Shown here piece after piece: positions 17,301 through 27,600 of a DNA stretch of 38,039 nt. Positions within the stretch are counted from its first letter, which is position 1, and each line of letters begins with the position of its first letter. Source of the DNA: a virus; the IMG/VR virus record IMGVR_UViG_3300044712_000020, positions 1 to 38,039 of that record; one strand, written 5' to 3'. The notes below the pieces were generated by a model. The model was not told where the DNA came from. It saw only the letters and a list, made by a program, of their open reading frames with translations, and did not search any database. The position numbers and the translations under genes were made by a program.

Positions 17301-18462
17301 ATCCTATCCGCCAAATGATTCTTGGGGTACAGGAACAGTATGGCAAGCTACTCCGCCAAGCATTACAGCGGGTGAATCAGTTTATCAATCCGATGGTATT
17401 TATAGCCCATCTACAGGAAATACTGTTTGGAATGTGCCTTATTTATCAGCATTAAAAGTAGGCTCATTGTCGGCTATTACAGCCAATATGGGGCAAATCA
17501 CTTCAGGAACCATCACTAGCTCTGTATTCCAAACTTATGCTACTGGACAACGGGTTGTAATTGATTATGCAAGCAATACATTAAGCACATACAACTCAAG
17601 CAATCAATTACAAGTAGAAATTGGTGGAGTCGGCGGAGCTATCTATGCTAAAAACTATAGCGTATCTCCAGCTATAGCTGGAATAACAACAACTACCATT
17701 CCAGCGATTGCCGCATATAACCAATATACAGGTGGCTCAAGTGATAGCGCACAAGGATTACAAGCTAATAGTTATTATGGTCCAGCATTAACTGGAACAG
17801 GAACTTATGCTGGTACTGCGGCTCATGGATTAAGGGCGGCAAATCAAGGTGTTGGTGGAACATCAACTTCAGGTCTTGTTGGAGTTGCTAATGGCTATGA
17901 CTTCTATGCAGAAGGAGCTGGCATTAACTATGGTCCTTTTACTGGCGCTCACGATGTATTAATTCCAAATGGGACAACTATAGAACCTGGCTATATTTGC
18001 GTTGATACTGTATGTATTCTTAAAAAGAATCTTTCTAATACTGTATTTGAGGTTGCGGAATCAACAACACCAAATGAGATTCCTATTGGTGTAATGGTTA
18101 TTAATAATGGTTCTTTGGCAAATAATAGACCAGCCGCATTTATTGAAAAATATGAATATATTACCGAGCCAGATGGTCAAGTTATTGCTGAACAAATCAT
18201 GTATCCAGAATATGATTTATATAAGAATGATTATCAATATTGTGGCATAAATGCAGTAGGAGAGGGTCAAGTTTATGTATGTGGAGAGGCTGGTAATATT
18301 GAAGCTGGAGATTTGATTGTTACTAGCTCTGTAGCTGGAATTGGGATGAAACAATCTGATAATATAGTGAGAAATATTACTGTTGCTAAAGCAAGGGAAG
18401 CGGTTACATTTAGTGATGCTACTACCCCAGTTTTGGTTGCCTGTATCTATTTATGTGGTTAA
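14317..18462 (+). CDS. Tail tip / host-specificity protein (J-like), 1381 residues
   Basis: Large central tail tip protein, expected to contact the host receptor. The N-terminus has a signal-peptide-like sequence (Lys-rich start, LFLFLLGFTG, then FAYAG), followed by another hydrophobic, Gly-rich segment (about residues 28-62). Hub-like beta domains cover roughly residues 80-520, and a fibronectin-like region about 555-640. Imperfect repeats with AYQWA..P..PSGTS..TWS begin near residues 789 and 883. The SLSAITANMGQITSGTI segment near residue 1052 is a common J-type C-terminal element. The end (EAGDLIVTSSVAGIGMKQSD) resembles tail fibre tip domains. The ATG is coupled to the GNAT gene by an ATGA overlap. 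Confidence 0.85.
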   Translation: MKNKKIFLFLFLLGFTGFAYAGNPANLLTAAVAIGGMFLGIPPVWVMAATFATSIITSRLFAPNQNQNPQAGTTGNAGSRQQIPPDTTTPVPIAYGECFMAGKFVDACLTIDQKTMFYVMVISCISENGTFTYDKNNMYYGDRKIAFGYAPDPAAVTSLTDTAGNVDTTIFTNLRIELFTSDKDGNITNHTVPGRMPWGPDGTMGSNQGLIPSQEWAATGRKMNGLAFAIVQLAYSQQAGTTSLQPITFYVKQYLNGPFVAKPGDVWKDYMTNTVYGAAVPLEFIDTASADALNTYSDELITFTDYNGNPQTQPRYRISGVLDPSQSCLQNIDQIMTACDSWQKYDAVNGKWAVVVNKASSSQYNFNDSNLVGPIVVGNVDITQMPNQIEAKFPDGTNRDQYNYVNEKVPSSLLLPNEPVNKQTLTFDLVNNSVQALYLANRVLEQAREDLLVTINTTYDGIQVNAGDVVSITNSYYGWDNKLFRAMQVKESITPEGILGAQIQLIEYNAQVYDNFDINQFSPDQNGDLDSGFYFSPLSAPAVVDAFPYDPVPTFDINVAIPTKGRTTSIILFYTTSATPTANDWQVLDSQSTSDSIPFTPGSAVTFTDFNLSPSSYYFAYKVANNLTQSALSPKSDVFNWNPDPANASSFILTLSPVTLQVPYNGSVPTLTGINFRLYGSNGLGPVPYVEANDDSDPAFVPGSWRIGYNSYSGYATDIIQTGITFPLPPTDMGSYAQFGTATSMTASPATVQIPVRYKDLAGTVHLIPTATMQAVYSTQGTPAAQHNTAYLYQWATSTPPNPSGTSIFSWSTGSSSSYTGGGGWETTIPTNPGIPLIKLWQASKGVNDLSTATTTTVSWTSGYNISDVTQNGANGSQSATPTAYQWAITIPSPPSGTSTYTWSSDSYTPVPSGWSATPGTSPSPGYTLWGASVSLVTSAGTATSTINWATATITARGYAGSTGTNGSSARICYTKTTLSSLASTPSTITTSGSSSYPPNDSWGTGTVWQATPPSITAGESVYQSDGIYSPSTGNTVWNVPYLSALKVGSLSAITANMGQITSGTITSSVFQTYATGQRVVIDYASNTLSTYNSSNQLQVEIGGVGGAIYAKNYSVSPAIAGITTTTIPAIAAYNQYTGGSSDSAQGLQANSYYGPALTGTGTYAGTAAHGLRAANQGVGGTSTSGLVGVANGYDFYAEGAGINYGPFTGAHDVLIPNGTTIEPGYICVDTVCILKKNLSNTVFEVAESTTPNEIPIGVMVINNGSLANNRPAAFIEKYEYITEPDGQVIAEQIMYPEYDLYKNDYQYCGINAVGEGQVYVCGEAGNIEAGDLIVTSSVAGIGMKQSDNIVRNITVAKAREAVTFSDATTPVLVACIYLCG

Positions 18463-18465
18463 AAT
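18437..18465 (+). promoter_or_regulatory. Candidate promoter before the fibre cluster
   Basis: TTGCCT (18437-18442), 17 bases, then TAAAAT (18460-18465), overlapping the stop codon of the tail tip gene. It would drive the fibre genes separately. The 11-mer TTAAAATAGCT here (18459-18469) is also found at 36933-36943, again over a stop codon. Confidence 0.35.
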
Positions 18466-18537
18466 AGCTAAATAATATAAAACATGATTCGTGGGTGAGT
18501 GGAGTTCCATTCCCTATTAACCGAGTATGGAGAGATC

Positions 18538-19023
18538 ATGGCAGTTTTCGCTAAAAATACCTTAACCCAGGTATCGGGGTTTGACAACCAAATCATTGCT
18601 GGTGAGCTGGTTTGGCAACAAAAAACTTTTTGGAATCTGGCTTTAAATGCCGATGATGGAACCCCACTAGATTTATCAACTGCCACGATTGATGCGGAAA
18701 TTATCCGCAGAACCCTATCAAATGTAAGAGATAGCCGCTATGGACTGTCTTTTGATATTGGCAACTATACCCCTACCCCAGACCCTGTTTCTTTGCCAAT
18801 AACCAACATTAATGGTTCGGCTGGCTCTTTTACCCTTGTAATTGATGATTCCACATGGGGAATGATTGAAGGACAAGTAGGCTTAAACATTGATAATGTG
18901 GATGGTGTTGGCTATTCTGGAAGAATCAAAATTAGCTTCCCTCAAGATGGAATTACCCCAGCAAACGATTTAATTATCTTTTTGCTGTTCTTGATCCGTT
19001 CTGATGCAATCGTAAATAACTAA
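18538..19023 (+). CDS. Tail-associated protein before the collagen-like fibre
   Basis: A 161-residue beta-rich protein starting at ATG 18538, which has GGAGAGATC just upstream; a GTG at 18499 lacks such a site. The sequence has [31 protein letters not shown], then repeated short strands, and looks like small baseplate or fibre-anchoring proteins. No family is named with confidence. It begins the fibre cluster, nine bases before the collagen-like gene, and probably links the fibre to the tail tip. Confidence 0.65.
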   Translation: MAVFAKNTLTQVSGFDNQIIAGELVWQQKTFWNLALNADDGTPLDLSTATIDAEIIRRTLSNVRDSRYGLSFDIGNYTPTPDPVSLPITNINGSAGSFTLVIDDSTWGMIEGQVGLNIDNVDGVGYSGRIKISFPQDGITPANDLIIFLLFLIRSDAIVNN

Positions 19024-19031
19024 GGATTGTC

Positions 19032-21776
<2,745 letters not shown>

Positions 21777-21785
21777 GGAGTAATA

Positions 21786-22187
21786 ATGTCAACATCAGCA
21801 CAATACGCATCAACCCCCAAAATAGGTTCGGCATTATTGACTACTGCCGACACATCATTAACTGCGCCAACTACAGTAGGCACAGTTTTTACCGCTGGCG
21901 CTAGTGGATCACGAATTGATTACATTAATATTCAAGGCGTGGCGACTACTGTTGCAAGCAATGTAAATCTATTTATTTATGATGGCACGACATACAGTCT
22001 TTATGCTCAAATTCCTATTTTGGCGGTTACTTCATCTACTACTACTGTTGCATTTCAATCATTAATTTCAAGCAATACAAATCCTAATTTGTTGCCAATT
22101 AATTTGCCAACTGGATATTCTTTAAGAGCCACAACTTCTGTAACTCAAACAGGTGTTCGTGTAATCGCATCAGGCGGAGATTACTAA
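21786..22187 (+). CDS. Small virion-associated protein in the fibre cluster
   Basis: A 133-residue beta-rich protein (VNLFIYDGTTYSLYAQIPI, LPINLPTGYSLRATTS) with Ser/Thr-rich, low-charge composition, like small jelly-roll-type fibre or decoration subunits that often accompany phage fibre genes. AAGGAGTAATA precedes the ATG. It is encoded between the collagen-like fibre and the glycine-rich adhesin. The family and exact role are not recognised. Confidence 0.6.
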   Translation: MSTSAQYASTPKIGSALLTTADTSLTAPTTVGTVFTAGASGSRIDYINIQGVATTVASNVNLFIYDGTTYSLYAQIPILAVTSSTTTVAFQSLISSNTNPNLLPINLPTGYSLRATTSVTQTGVRVIASGGDY

Positions 22188-22188
22188 G

Positions 22189-23442
22189 ATGAATAAAGGA
22201 ATGTATGGCATAGCATTGCCACCTAATTACTCTACTCGTGTTGCTCCTCCAGAATGGAAGCAATTTAGAACTTATTTAAAAGCTGGTACATACAATGATT
22301 TTGTAGTGCCACAAAATGTTTATCAAATTATGGTTTGTGTATGGGGCGCTGGTGGTAGCGGTGCGGCTGGTAAACCTTCTGGAGATCCATGTAGTGGATT
22401 TACAATGTATTATGTAACTCCAGGCGATGGTGGAGGATATGCTCAAGGAATTATTGATGTTATTCCGGGACAACTATTGCCAACAATTACTATTGGGGCT
22501 GGAGGCGCATCAAGAACGGCAACAAGTTCAACCTATGGTGTAAATGGAATTGCTGGCGGCACATCATCATTTGGAACTTTGCTATCTGCAACAGGAGGTG
22601 GCGGCGGAGTTTATTCAACCTCTAGCGGAGGAACAACTGCATCAGCTTCTCCAGGGACCGGAACTGTAGCTAATTTATTAAGACAATCATATACAGCATC
22701 TGGAGGCGCTGGAGGTGCTGGAACAACAAATGTAAGAAATCAAGGTAACGGCGGAGGAGGCGCTGGTTCTATTTATGGAACTGGCGGCAGAGGCGGACCC
22801 GATAGAGCATCTTATACATATAATATTACTGGCTCTGGCGGCGGCGGATTTGGTGGTAATGGAGGATTTAATCTTTCTGGAACAACAACTTCTACAGGAG
22901 GCGGTGGATTAAAAGATGCTTCTTCAATTAGTTCTGGCGGCGGCGGTGGATCTACTTCACAAGGTTCAGGTCAATTAGGAGGAGGTCCATTTGGCGGGAT
23001 TCCTATTACTATAACAAGCAATCAATATTTTTATGGTGCTAATGGAAATCAAGGCGGATCTATAGGCGGCAATCCAATTTTAAATTATTGGAATTTAGTT
23101 GGCGGTGGTGGTGGTGGCGCTACAGGAACATTTGGCGGTGGGTCAGGCGGCTTTGGCGGCGGGGGCGGCGGTGCTTATAATGGTTATGCTGGTTCAGGCG
23201 GAATGGGCGGCGGCGGCGGTGGAGTAACTATTTCTCAAAGCCAACAAGGATATGGTGGTTCAGGTGGTTTTGGCGGCGGCGGCGGAGGTGCATATTGCGC
23301 TGGATACACTACAGCAACCGCTGGAAATGGCGGTAATGGCGGCGGCGGCGGTTCTGCTTTTGCAGATCAATATGGCTATACATCAATAAGTGGAGCTGGC
23401 GGTGATGGCGCAGTTATTTTATTTTGGACAGAGGGTTATTAA
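22189..23442 (+). CDS. Glycine-rich adhesin-like tail fibre protein
   Basis: A 417-residue protein with an N-terminal anchor (MYGIALPPNYSTRV), a strand-rich segment YQIMVCVWGAGGSG, then very many GGGGG runs alternating with short strands, ending GAGGDGAVILFWTEGY. This organisation resembles glycine-rich phage adhesins in which polyglycine-II helices pack into a sandwich (as in the T-even-like S16 gp38), with variable loops for receptor contact. No catalytic residues are evident. It likely forms or tips a receptor-binding fibre. It starts one base after the previous stop. A related but shorter Gly-rich domain is found in the gene at 24189. Confidence 0.75.
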   Translation: MNKGMYGIALPPNYSTRVAPPEWKQFRTYLKAGTYNDFVVPQNVYQIMVCVWGAGGSGAAGKPSGDPCSGFTMYYVTPGDGGGYAQGIIDVIPGQLLPTITIGAGGASRTATSSTYGVNGIAGGTSSFGTLLSATGGGGGVYSTSSGGTTASASPGTGTVANLLRQSYTASGGAGGAGTTNVRNQGNGGGGAGSIYGTGGRGGPDRASYTYNITGSGGGGFGGNGGFNLSGTTTSTGGGGLKDASSISSGGGGGSTSQGSGQLGGGPFGGIPITITSNQYFYGANGNQGGSIGGNPILNYWNLVGGGGGGATGTFGGGSGGFGGGGGGAYNGYAGSGGMGGGGGGVTISQSQQGYGGSGGFGGGGGGAYCAGYTTATAGNGGNGGGGGSAFADQYGYTSISGAGGDGAVILFWTEGY

Positions 23443-23444
23443 TT

Positions 23445-23900
23445 ATGAAATACGCATGGGTCGAAAATGAAGTAATTAGAGATATTTGCCAAGGGGGAAA
23501 TCCTGAAGATTGCTATACCCCAGAAGTTGCGGCTTTATATAACACTCTAGTTCCTGATGAAGCGGTTAATGGGGATGGTTGGGTTGATGGACAATTAATT
23601 CCATTGCCCCCAACTCCTCCTGAGCCTCCTGTTCCTCAAACATGGAACGCAGAAGGCGTAAGAAATGGCTTAACTTTGATTGACAAAACAAGCTGGGATA
23701 ATAATTCAACTCCTGAAATTGTTACTGCAAAGCAAGAGTTTCAAACTCCGCAACAAAGGGCTTATACAACAGAATTGTTAGATTATTTAGTTGCATCTAA
23801 ATCTATTTCTCAAACATCAAGAGATAGAGTTTTAGCTGAAACTCCGCAACAATCTGATATTTTGACAGCCGATGGAACAATGCCTAATGTTATTGGATAA
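23445..23900 (+). CDS. Tail fibre-associated protein
   Basis: A 151-residue protein starting KYAWVENEVIRDICQGGNP, with a WVDGQLIPLPPTPPEPPVPQ proline hinge at about residues 48-67 and a helical C-terminal half (ELLDYLVASKSISQTSRDRVLAE). The short N-terminal domain plus Pro hinge plus helical tail looks like small fibre-assembly or fibre-linker proteins. I chose ATG 23445, two bases after the previous stop. The function is not certain. Confidence 0.6.
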   Translation: MKYAWVENEVIRDICQGGNPEDCYTPEVAALYNTLVPDEAVNGDGWVDGQLIPLPPTPPEPPVPQTWNAEGVRNGLTLIDKTSWDNNSTPEIVTAKQEFQTPQQRAYTTELLDYLVASKSISQTSRDRVLAETPQQSDILTADGTMPNVIG

Positions 23901-24186
23901 ACCTTTTGAACTTGGTGATATAAAAGGCACTATTTTTGATTTTGAATTTGCTGGGGATATTCTTCCAAAGCATATTCACGATGAAAGTAATGTTCATATC
24001 ACCATTGTTTGCAAAGGTAAACTGAAAGCATATTCCCATGATTGGGAAAAAGAAGCATTACCCGGTCAAATTATTGATTTTAAAGTTGGTGAGCCGCATG
24101 AGTTAATGGCTTTAGAAGATGGCACTAGAATTATTAATATTCTTAAAAAACATGGTGGAATCACCAATGACTATAACAAGGTTTAA
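23887..24186 (+). CDS. Cupin-fold protein
   Basis: About 99 residues forming a single cupin barrel. Motif 1 is ILPKHIHDESNVHITIVCKG, with metal-ligand candidates H29, H31 and E33 or H37; motif 2 is PGQIIDFKVGEPHEL, with H71. Such proteins bind a metal and may be isomerases, dioxygenases or sugar-binding proteins. The start at ATG 23887 overlaps the previous gene by 14 bases; an ATG at 23872 is also in frame. Its place in the fibre and glycosyltransferase cluster makes a sugar-related role conceivable, but the substrate cannot be read from the sequence. Confidence 0.7.
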   Translation: MLLDKPFELGDIKGTIFDFEFAGDILPKHIHDESNVHITIVCKGKLKAYSHDWEKEALPGQIIDFKVGEPHELMALEDGTRIINILKKHGGITNDYNKV

Positions 24187-24188
24187 TT

Positions 24189-25166
24189 ATGGCAATCCCA
24201 CGCAATTTTTCTAAGCTGGCAGACAATGTAGATGCTAATGGCATATTGCAAGTATCGGGAGGTGGTACTGGATTATCATCTGCTGTTCAGGTTACTCAGC
24301 AAAGATATACATACACAGCGCCTACAGGGACTTATTCAAGAGGACCATCATTAACTAGCGCAACATATACTAGAAGCGCAGGATCTAATGTTGTAACAAT
24401 TACAAGAGCAAATACATTTGTTGCTGGCGATAGAATTTATGTTGCTTATATATCAGGTACAGCCGTATCATCTTGGCAAACTGTTATTACAGCAAATGCA
24501 ACCACTATTACAATAGCATCTGATGCCACTTCCGCAACATCAGGTAGCGTTAATATTTATCCATACATTTTGATAACAATCAATAATCATGGATTTGTTA
24601 ATGGTAATTCTGCTTATCTTAGTTATAGCGCTAATTTTTCCGCTGGATCAAGCACAGTTTATCAAGCAACTGCAAATACATTTCAAGTTCAAGATGGTGT
24701 AACTACACAACAATTAAATTCATCTGGAACTGTAACTTGTTCAAATTCTCCTATTTTCCAAACATGGACTAAACCTACTGGATGTAAATCAGTTTTGGTT
24801 GAATTGTGCGGCGGCGGTGGACAAACTATTTCAGCTTCTTCTATTGGTGCTGGCGGTGGCTATTCAAGAAAAATGATTGATGTAACTAGCGTATCTTCAG
24901 TAAATTTATATGTAGGTTTTGCTGGCAAATTAGATACTTATGGCGGTGGATCAAGTTCATTTGGCAGTTATTTATCAGCCACAGGTGGACAAGGGTCAGT
25001 AGCTGGAACAGGCTCTAATGGCACATTAAATATGAATGGTGGTCCAGCATCAAGTTTATTTAATGGTAGTTATTTAAGTTATGGTTCGGCTGGTTATGGA
25101 TATGGCGGTTCTGCTGATACAGATAATGCGGGTACTGGAGTAGTATTTGTAACAGAATATTATTAA
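24189..25166 (+). CDS. Tail fibre protein with Gly-rich tip
   Basis: A 325-residue protein. Its N-terminus MAIPRNFSKLADNVDANGILQVSGGGTGLS is a typical fibre attachment segment. A Ser/Thr-rich beta region (SGTAVSSWQTVITANATTITIAS) follows, then from about residue 190 a Gly-rich tip (IFQTWTKPTGCKSVLVELCGGGG, GAGGGYSRKMIDV). The tip resembles the Gly-rich protein at 22189 and probably shares ancestry. It is likely a receptor-binding fibre or an alternative tip. Confidence 0.75.
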   Translation: MAIPRNFSKLADNVDANGILQVSGGGTGLSSAVQVTQQRYTYTAPTGTYSRGPSLTSATYTRSAGSNVVTITRANTFVAGDRIYVAYISGTAVSSWQTVITANATTITIASDATSATSGSVNIYPYILITINNHGFVNGNSAYLSYSANFSAGSSTVYQATANTFQVQDGVTTQQLNSSGTVTCSNSPIFQTWTKPTGCKSVLVELCGGGGQTISASSIGAGGGYSRKMIDVTSVSSVNLYVGFAGKLDTYGGGSSSFGSYLSATGGQGSVAGTGSNGTLNMNGGPASSLFNGSYLSYGSAGYGYGGSADTDNAGTGVVFVTEYY

Positions 25167-25184
25167 AACAACATAGGATAAGAC

Positions 25185-26228
25185 ATGAAAATAGCGGTAT
25201 ATGCAATATCAAAAAATGAAGAACAATTTGTAAAGAGATTTTGCGAATCTGCCAAGGATGCTGATTTAATCCTAATAGCAGATACAGGGTCAACTGATAA
25301 TACTGTTGCGGAAGCTAAAAAATATGGGGCTATGGTTCCTTCCATTTGCATTAATCCTTGGCGCTTTGATCTGGCTAGGGATGCCGCTTTAGCCCTCATT
25401 CCTGGCGATTTTGATGTCTGTATTAGCCTAGACTTAGACGAAATTTTAGAAGAAGGCTGGAGAGCTGAAATAGAACGGGTCTGGAAAGAAGATACAACTC
25501 GCCTAAGATATAAATTTGATTGGGGATGTGGAATCTCTTTTTTTTACGAAAAGATCCACCATCGCAAAGGCTACCATTGGCATCATCCGGTCCACGAATA
25601 CCCTAGACCCGACCCAAGAACAAATGAAGTATATGCCCATACAGACAAGCTCTTGGTAAGCCATCACCCAGACCCTACTAAATCTAGGGGTCAGTATTTA
25701 CCCTTATTAGAGATGTCGGTCAAAGAGGACCCTAGATGCCCTCGTAATGCCTTTTATTACGCTAGAGAGCTAACCTTCTATGGTCGCTGGCTAGATGCTG
25801 TTATAGCCCTTAATAAGTACCTAGAAATGCCAGAGGCTAATTGGATTAATGAGCGATGCTATGCCATGCGCCTATTAGGAAAAGCCTATGAATACTTGGG
25901 ACAAGATGGCAGAGAATGGTTTAAAAAAGCCTGTAATGAAGCCCCGAATACTCGTGAGCCTTGGGTAGAGCTGGCAGAAGCTGAATATAAGCGCCAAAAC
26001 TGGTCTGAGTGCTACAAAACAATACAGAAAGCGTTAGAAGTGAAAGATAAAGCATTAGTTTACACAATGGACCCCTCGGTTTGGGGCGCAAAACCACATG
26101 ACTTTTTGGCTATTTCCGCTTATCATTTGGGCTTAAAGGATGATGCCATTAAGCATGGTAAAATCGCCTTAGAGTTTGAACCAGATAATACAAGATTGAT
26201 AAACAATTTAAACTATTATCTGGAGTAG
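25185..26228 (+). CDS. Family 2 glycosyltransferase with TPR-like C-terminus
   Basis: A GT-A fold enzyme that should transfer a sugar from a nucleotide sugar. It shows the GT2 start KIAVYAISKNEEQFVKRF, DTGSTDNT (about residues 33-40) and the metal-binding DLDE (about 83-86). The acceptor-binding half has HHRKGYHWHHPVHEYPRP, and residues beyond about 190 form helical pairs resembling TPRs (NAFYYARELTFYGRWLDAVIALNKYLE, EPWVELAEAEYKRQNWSECYKTI). TPR fusions are known in protein O-glycosyltransferases. AGGATAAGAC precedes the ATG. Between the fibre genes and lysis, it may modify virion fibres or the host surface. Confidence 0.85.
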   Translation: MKIAVYAISKNEEQFVKRFCESAKDADLILIADTGSTDNTVAEAKKYGAMVPSICINPWRFDLARDAALALIPGDFDVCISLDLDEILEEGWRAEIERVWKEDTTRLRYKFDWGCGISFFYEKIHHRKGYHWHHPVHEYPRPDPRTNEVYAHTDKLLVSHHPDPTKSRGQYLPLLEMSVKEDPRCPRNAFYYARELTFYGRWLDAVIALNKYLEMPEANWINERCYAMRLLGKAYEYLGQDGREWFKKACNEAPNTREPWVELAEAEYKRQNWSECYKTIQKALEVKDKALVYTMDPSVWGAKPHDFLAISAYHLGLKDDAIKHGKIALEFEPDNTRLINNLNYYLE

Positions 26229-26230
26229 TT

Positions 26231-26479
26231 ATGAGCCTTGATGGAATGACCAAAGATGATTTGGTACTACTATTAAAAGAGGTAGTAAAAGAAGCTGTAG
26301 AATCCCATCCTTTGTCTGACGAAGAAATTAAATGGGTTCGTTTGGCTATTGAAGCTGAAGCCAAAAAAGCCGCTTTCCGCAAGGCTGTAATTGAAAAAAC
26401 ATTTGTAGGCTTAATGAGTTCAGCCGCCTTGGGCTTGGTTTATTACGCTGTGGATTTTGTTAAACTTCATTGGAAATGA
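26231..26479 (+). CDS. Small membrane protein of the lysis module
   Basis: An 82-residue protein: an amphipathic, acidic N-terminal half (MTKDDLVLLLKEVVKEAVES) followed by a single membrane helix at about residues 56-76 (TFVGLMSSAALGLVYYAVDFV). A one-helix protein ahead of a holin-like gene could be an antiholin or a membrane-localised accessory. It is coupled to the next gene by overlap. Not recognised as a named family. Confidence 0.65.
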   Translation: MSLDGMTKDDLVLLLKEVVKEAVESHPLSDEEIKWVRLAIEAEAKKAAFRKAVIEKTFVGLMSSAALGLVYYAVDFVKLHWK

Positions 26480-26679
26480 AATCTAAAACCCGGAGCTTTA
26501 TGCGCTCCAAAACAATGTGGTTTTCTTTTGCCCTAGTAGTATTAGGAGCTTTGTTTGATAACTTTTCCTATTTACAGGGGGTTATAGACCCTAGATACTA
26601 TGGCATTTTATTGGTTGTTATTGGCGTTATTGTGGCTGTATTGCGCTTTCTCACTACTGGACCTATAAGAAATGATTGA
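26476..26679 (+). CDS. Putative holin (two membrane helices)
   Basis: A 67-residue protein with a basic N-terminus (KSKTRSFMRSK) and two hydrophobic helices (MWFSFALVVLGALF and YYGILLVVIGVIVAVLRFL) separated by a short turn. This is the size and topology of many class II phage holins, which open the inner membrane at lysis. The ATG at 26476 overlaps the previous TGA (ATGA). It lies before the spanins and endolysin, supporting the call. Confidence 0.7.
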   Translation: MKSKTRSFMRSKTMWFSFALVVLGALFDNFSYLQGVIDPRYYGILLVVIGVIVAVLRFLTTGPIRND

Positions 26680-27070
26680 TTATGCAAAACTCGCTATTCT
26701 TGGTAGTCTGGCTGTTATTGTCTTTGGTAGTGGCTGGTATCTGGGTAATAGCCGTTATGTTAATTACAAAGCAGAAGTTGAAGCGCTCGGAAAAGCTCAA
26801 GAAGAAAAAGTTAAATCCATTCGGACACAACAGGAACTCGTAACTAAGGGAATTGAGAAAGAATATGAAGCTAAACTTGCTCTTATTAGGCAGTATTATT
26901 CTAACGGGGTGCGCCAGCCCAGTCCCGACACCATGTCCAAGTATGGCATATCCACCAAACAGTTTGATGCTAGCCCCGCCTACGCTGAACTTGCTGGAAA
27001 TTGCGCCCAAACAACGCTAATGCTCGTTGAGCTACAAGCATGGATTATGGAGCAATATAAAATCAAATGA
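26672..27070 (+). CDS. Rz: i-spanin (Rz-like)
   Basis: Inner-membrane spanin subunit that, with Rz1, links and disrupts the outer membrane in the last step of lysis. The 132 residues have an N-terminal signal anchor (LAILGSLAVIVFGSGWYLG, about 7-25) followed by a charged coiled coil (YKAEVEALGKAQEEKVKSIRTQ) and a periplasmic C-terminal part. It overlaps the holin gene by eight bases. It contains the Rz1 gene in another frame. Confidence 0.85.
   Translation: MIDYAKLAILGSLAVIVFGSGWYLGNSRYVNYKAEVEALGKAQEEKVKSIRTQQELVTKGIEKEYEAKLALIRQYYSNGVRQPSPDTMSKYGISTKQFDASPAYAELAGNCAQTTLMLVELQAWIMEQYKIK
26865..27020 (+). CDS. Rz1: o-spanin (Rz1-like lipoprotein) nested in Rz
   Basis: A 51-residue ORF nested wholly inside Rz in a different frame, a classic Rz/Rz1 arrangement. 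It starts MKLNLLLLGSIILTGCAS, a lipoprotein signal with lipobox LTGC (lipidated Cys about residue 16), followed by a proline-rich mature part (SPVPTPCPSMAYPPN). The protein would sit in the outer membrane. The upstream bases give only a weak Shine-Dalgarno (GAGAAAGAAT). The protein ends at TAA 27018-27020. Confidence 0.88.
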   Translation: MKLNLLLLGSIILTGCASPVPTPCPSMAYPPNSLMLAPPTLNLLEIAPKQR

Positions 27071-27600
27071 TAGGAAATTATGATAGATCCCTTGACTACA
27101 TCCTAAAAGCAGAGGGTGGATTTACTGATGACCCTAGAGATCCTGGCAATAAGCTAGATGATGGTCGTATGGGCTGTACCAATATGGGTGTTACTCAAGC
27201 GGCATGGGAAGAATATGTTGGGCATAAAGTATCTACTGCCGACATGAAAGCCTTAACCAAAGAACAGGTTGGTAAATTCTACAAAAAGCGCTACTGGGAT
27301 AGGGTTCAAGCGGACTCTTTGCCAATAGGGATTGATTTTTTATGCGCTAGCTTTGCCATCAATGCGGGTCCTGGCACTTCTGTTAAGTTGTTGCAAAAAT
27401 GCGTTAATGCAATCCCTGATGGAATCATCGGTCCTAGAACGCAACAAACCATTGCTGGCTATGATCCAAAAGAGCTAATTGAGAAGTTTAGCCAAGCTAA
27501 AACAACTTACTATGAAGGCTTAAAGCTATTTCCTGTATATGGGAAAGGCTGGCTAAATCGAGTTAAAGACGAAAAAGCCATAGCCTTATCAATGCTTTAA
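27067..27600 (+). CDS. Endolysin, GH108-type muramidase
   Basis: Cleaves peptidoglycan glycan strands at lysis. The 177 residues match glycoside hydrolase family 108: the AEGGFTDDPRDPGN motif with catalytic Glu at about residue 16, TNMGVTQAAWEEY, and a WDRVQADSLPIGIDF region. A C-terminal helical domain, with CVNAIPDGIIGPRTQQTI as its core, resembles the PG_binding_3 peptidoglycan-binding domain. No signal peptide is seen, so export depends on the holin. The ATGA overlap with Rz (TGA at 27068-27070) and the position last in the cassette fit. Confidence 0.9.
   Translation: MIGNYDRSLDYILKAEGGFTDDPRDPGNKLDDGRMGCTNMGVTQAAWEEYVGHKVSTADMKALTKEQVGKFYKKRYWDRVQADSLPIGIDFLCASFAINAGPGTSVKLLQKCVNAIPDGIIGPRTQQTIAGYDPKELIEKFSQAKTTYYEGLKLFPVYGKGWLNRVKDEKAIALSML

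Noticed and set aside
26663-27010. A 115-codon minus-strand ORF across the Rz region
   Set aside because: It runs antisense to Rz and Rz1, both well supported, and has no ribosome site.
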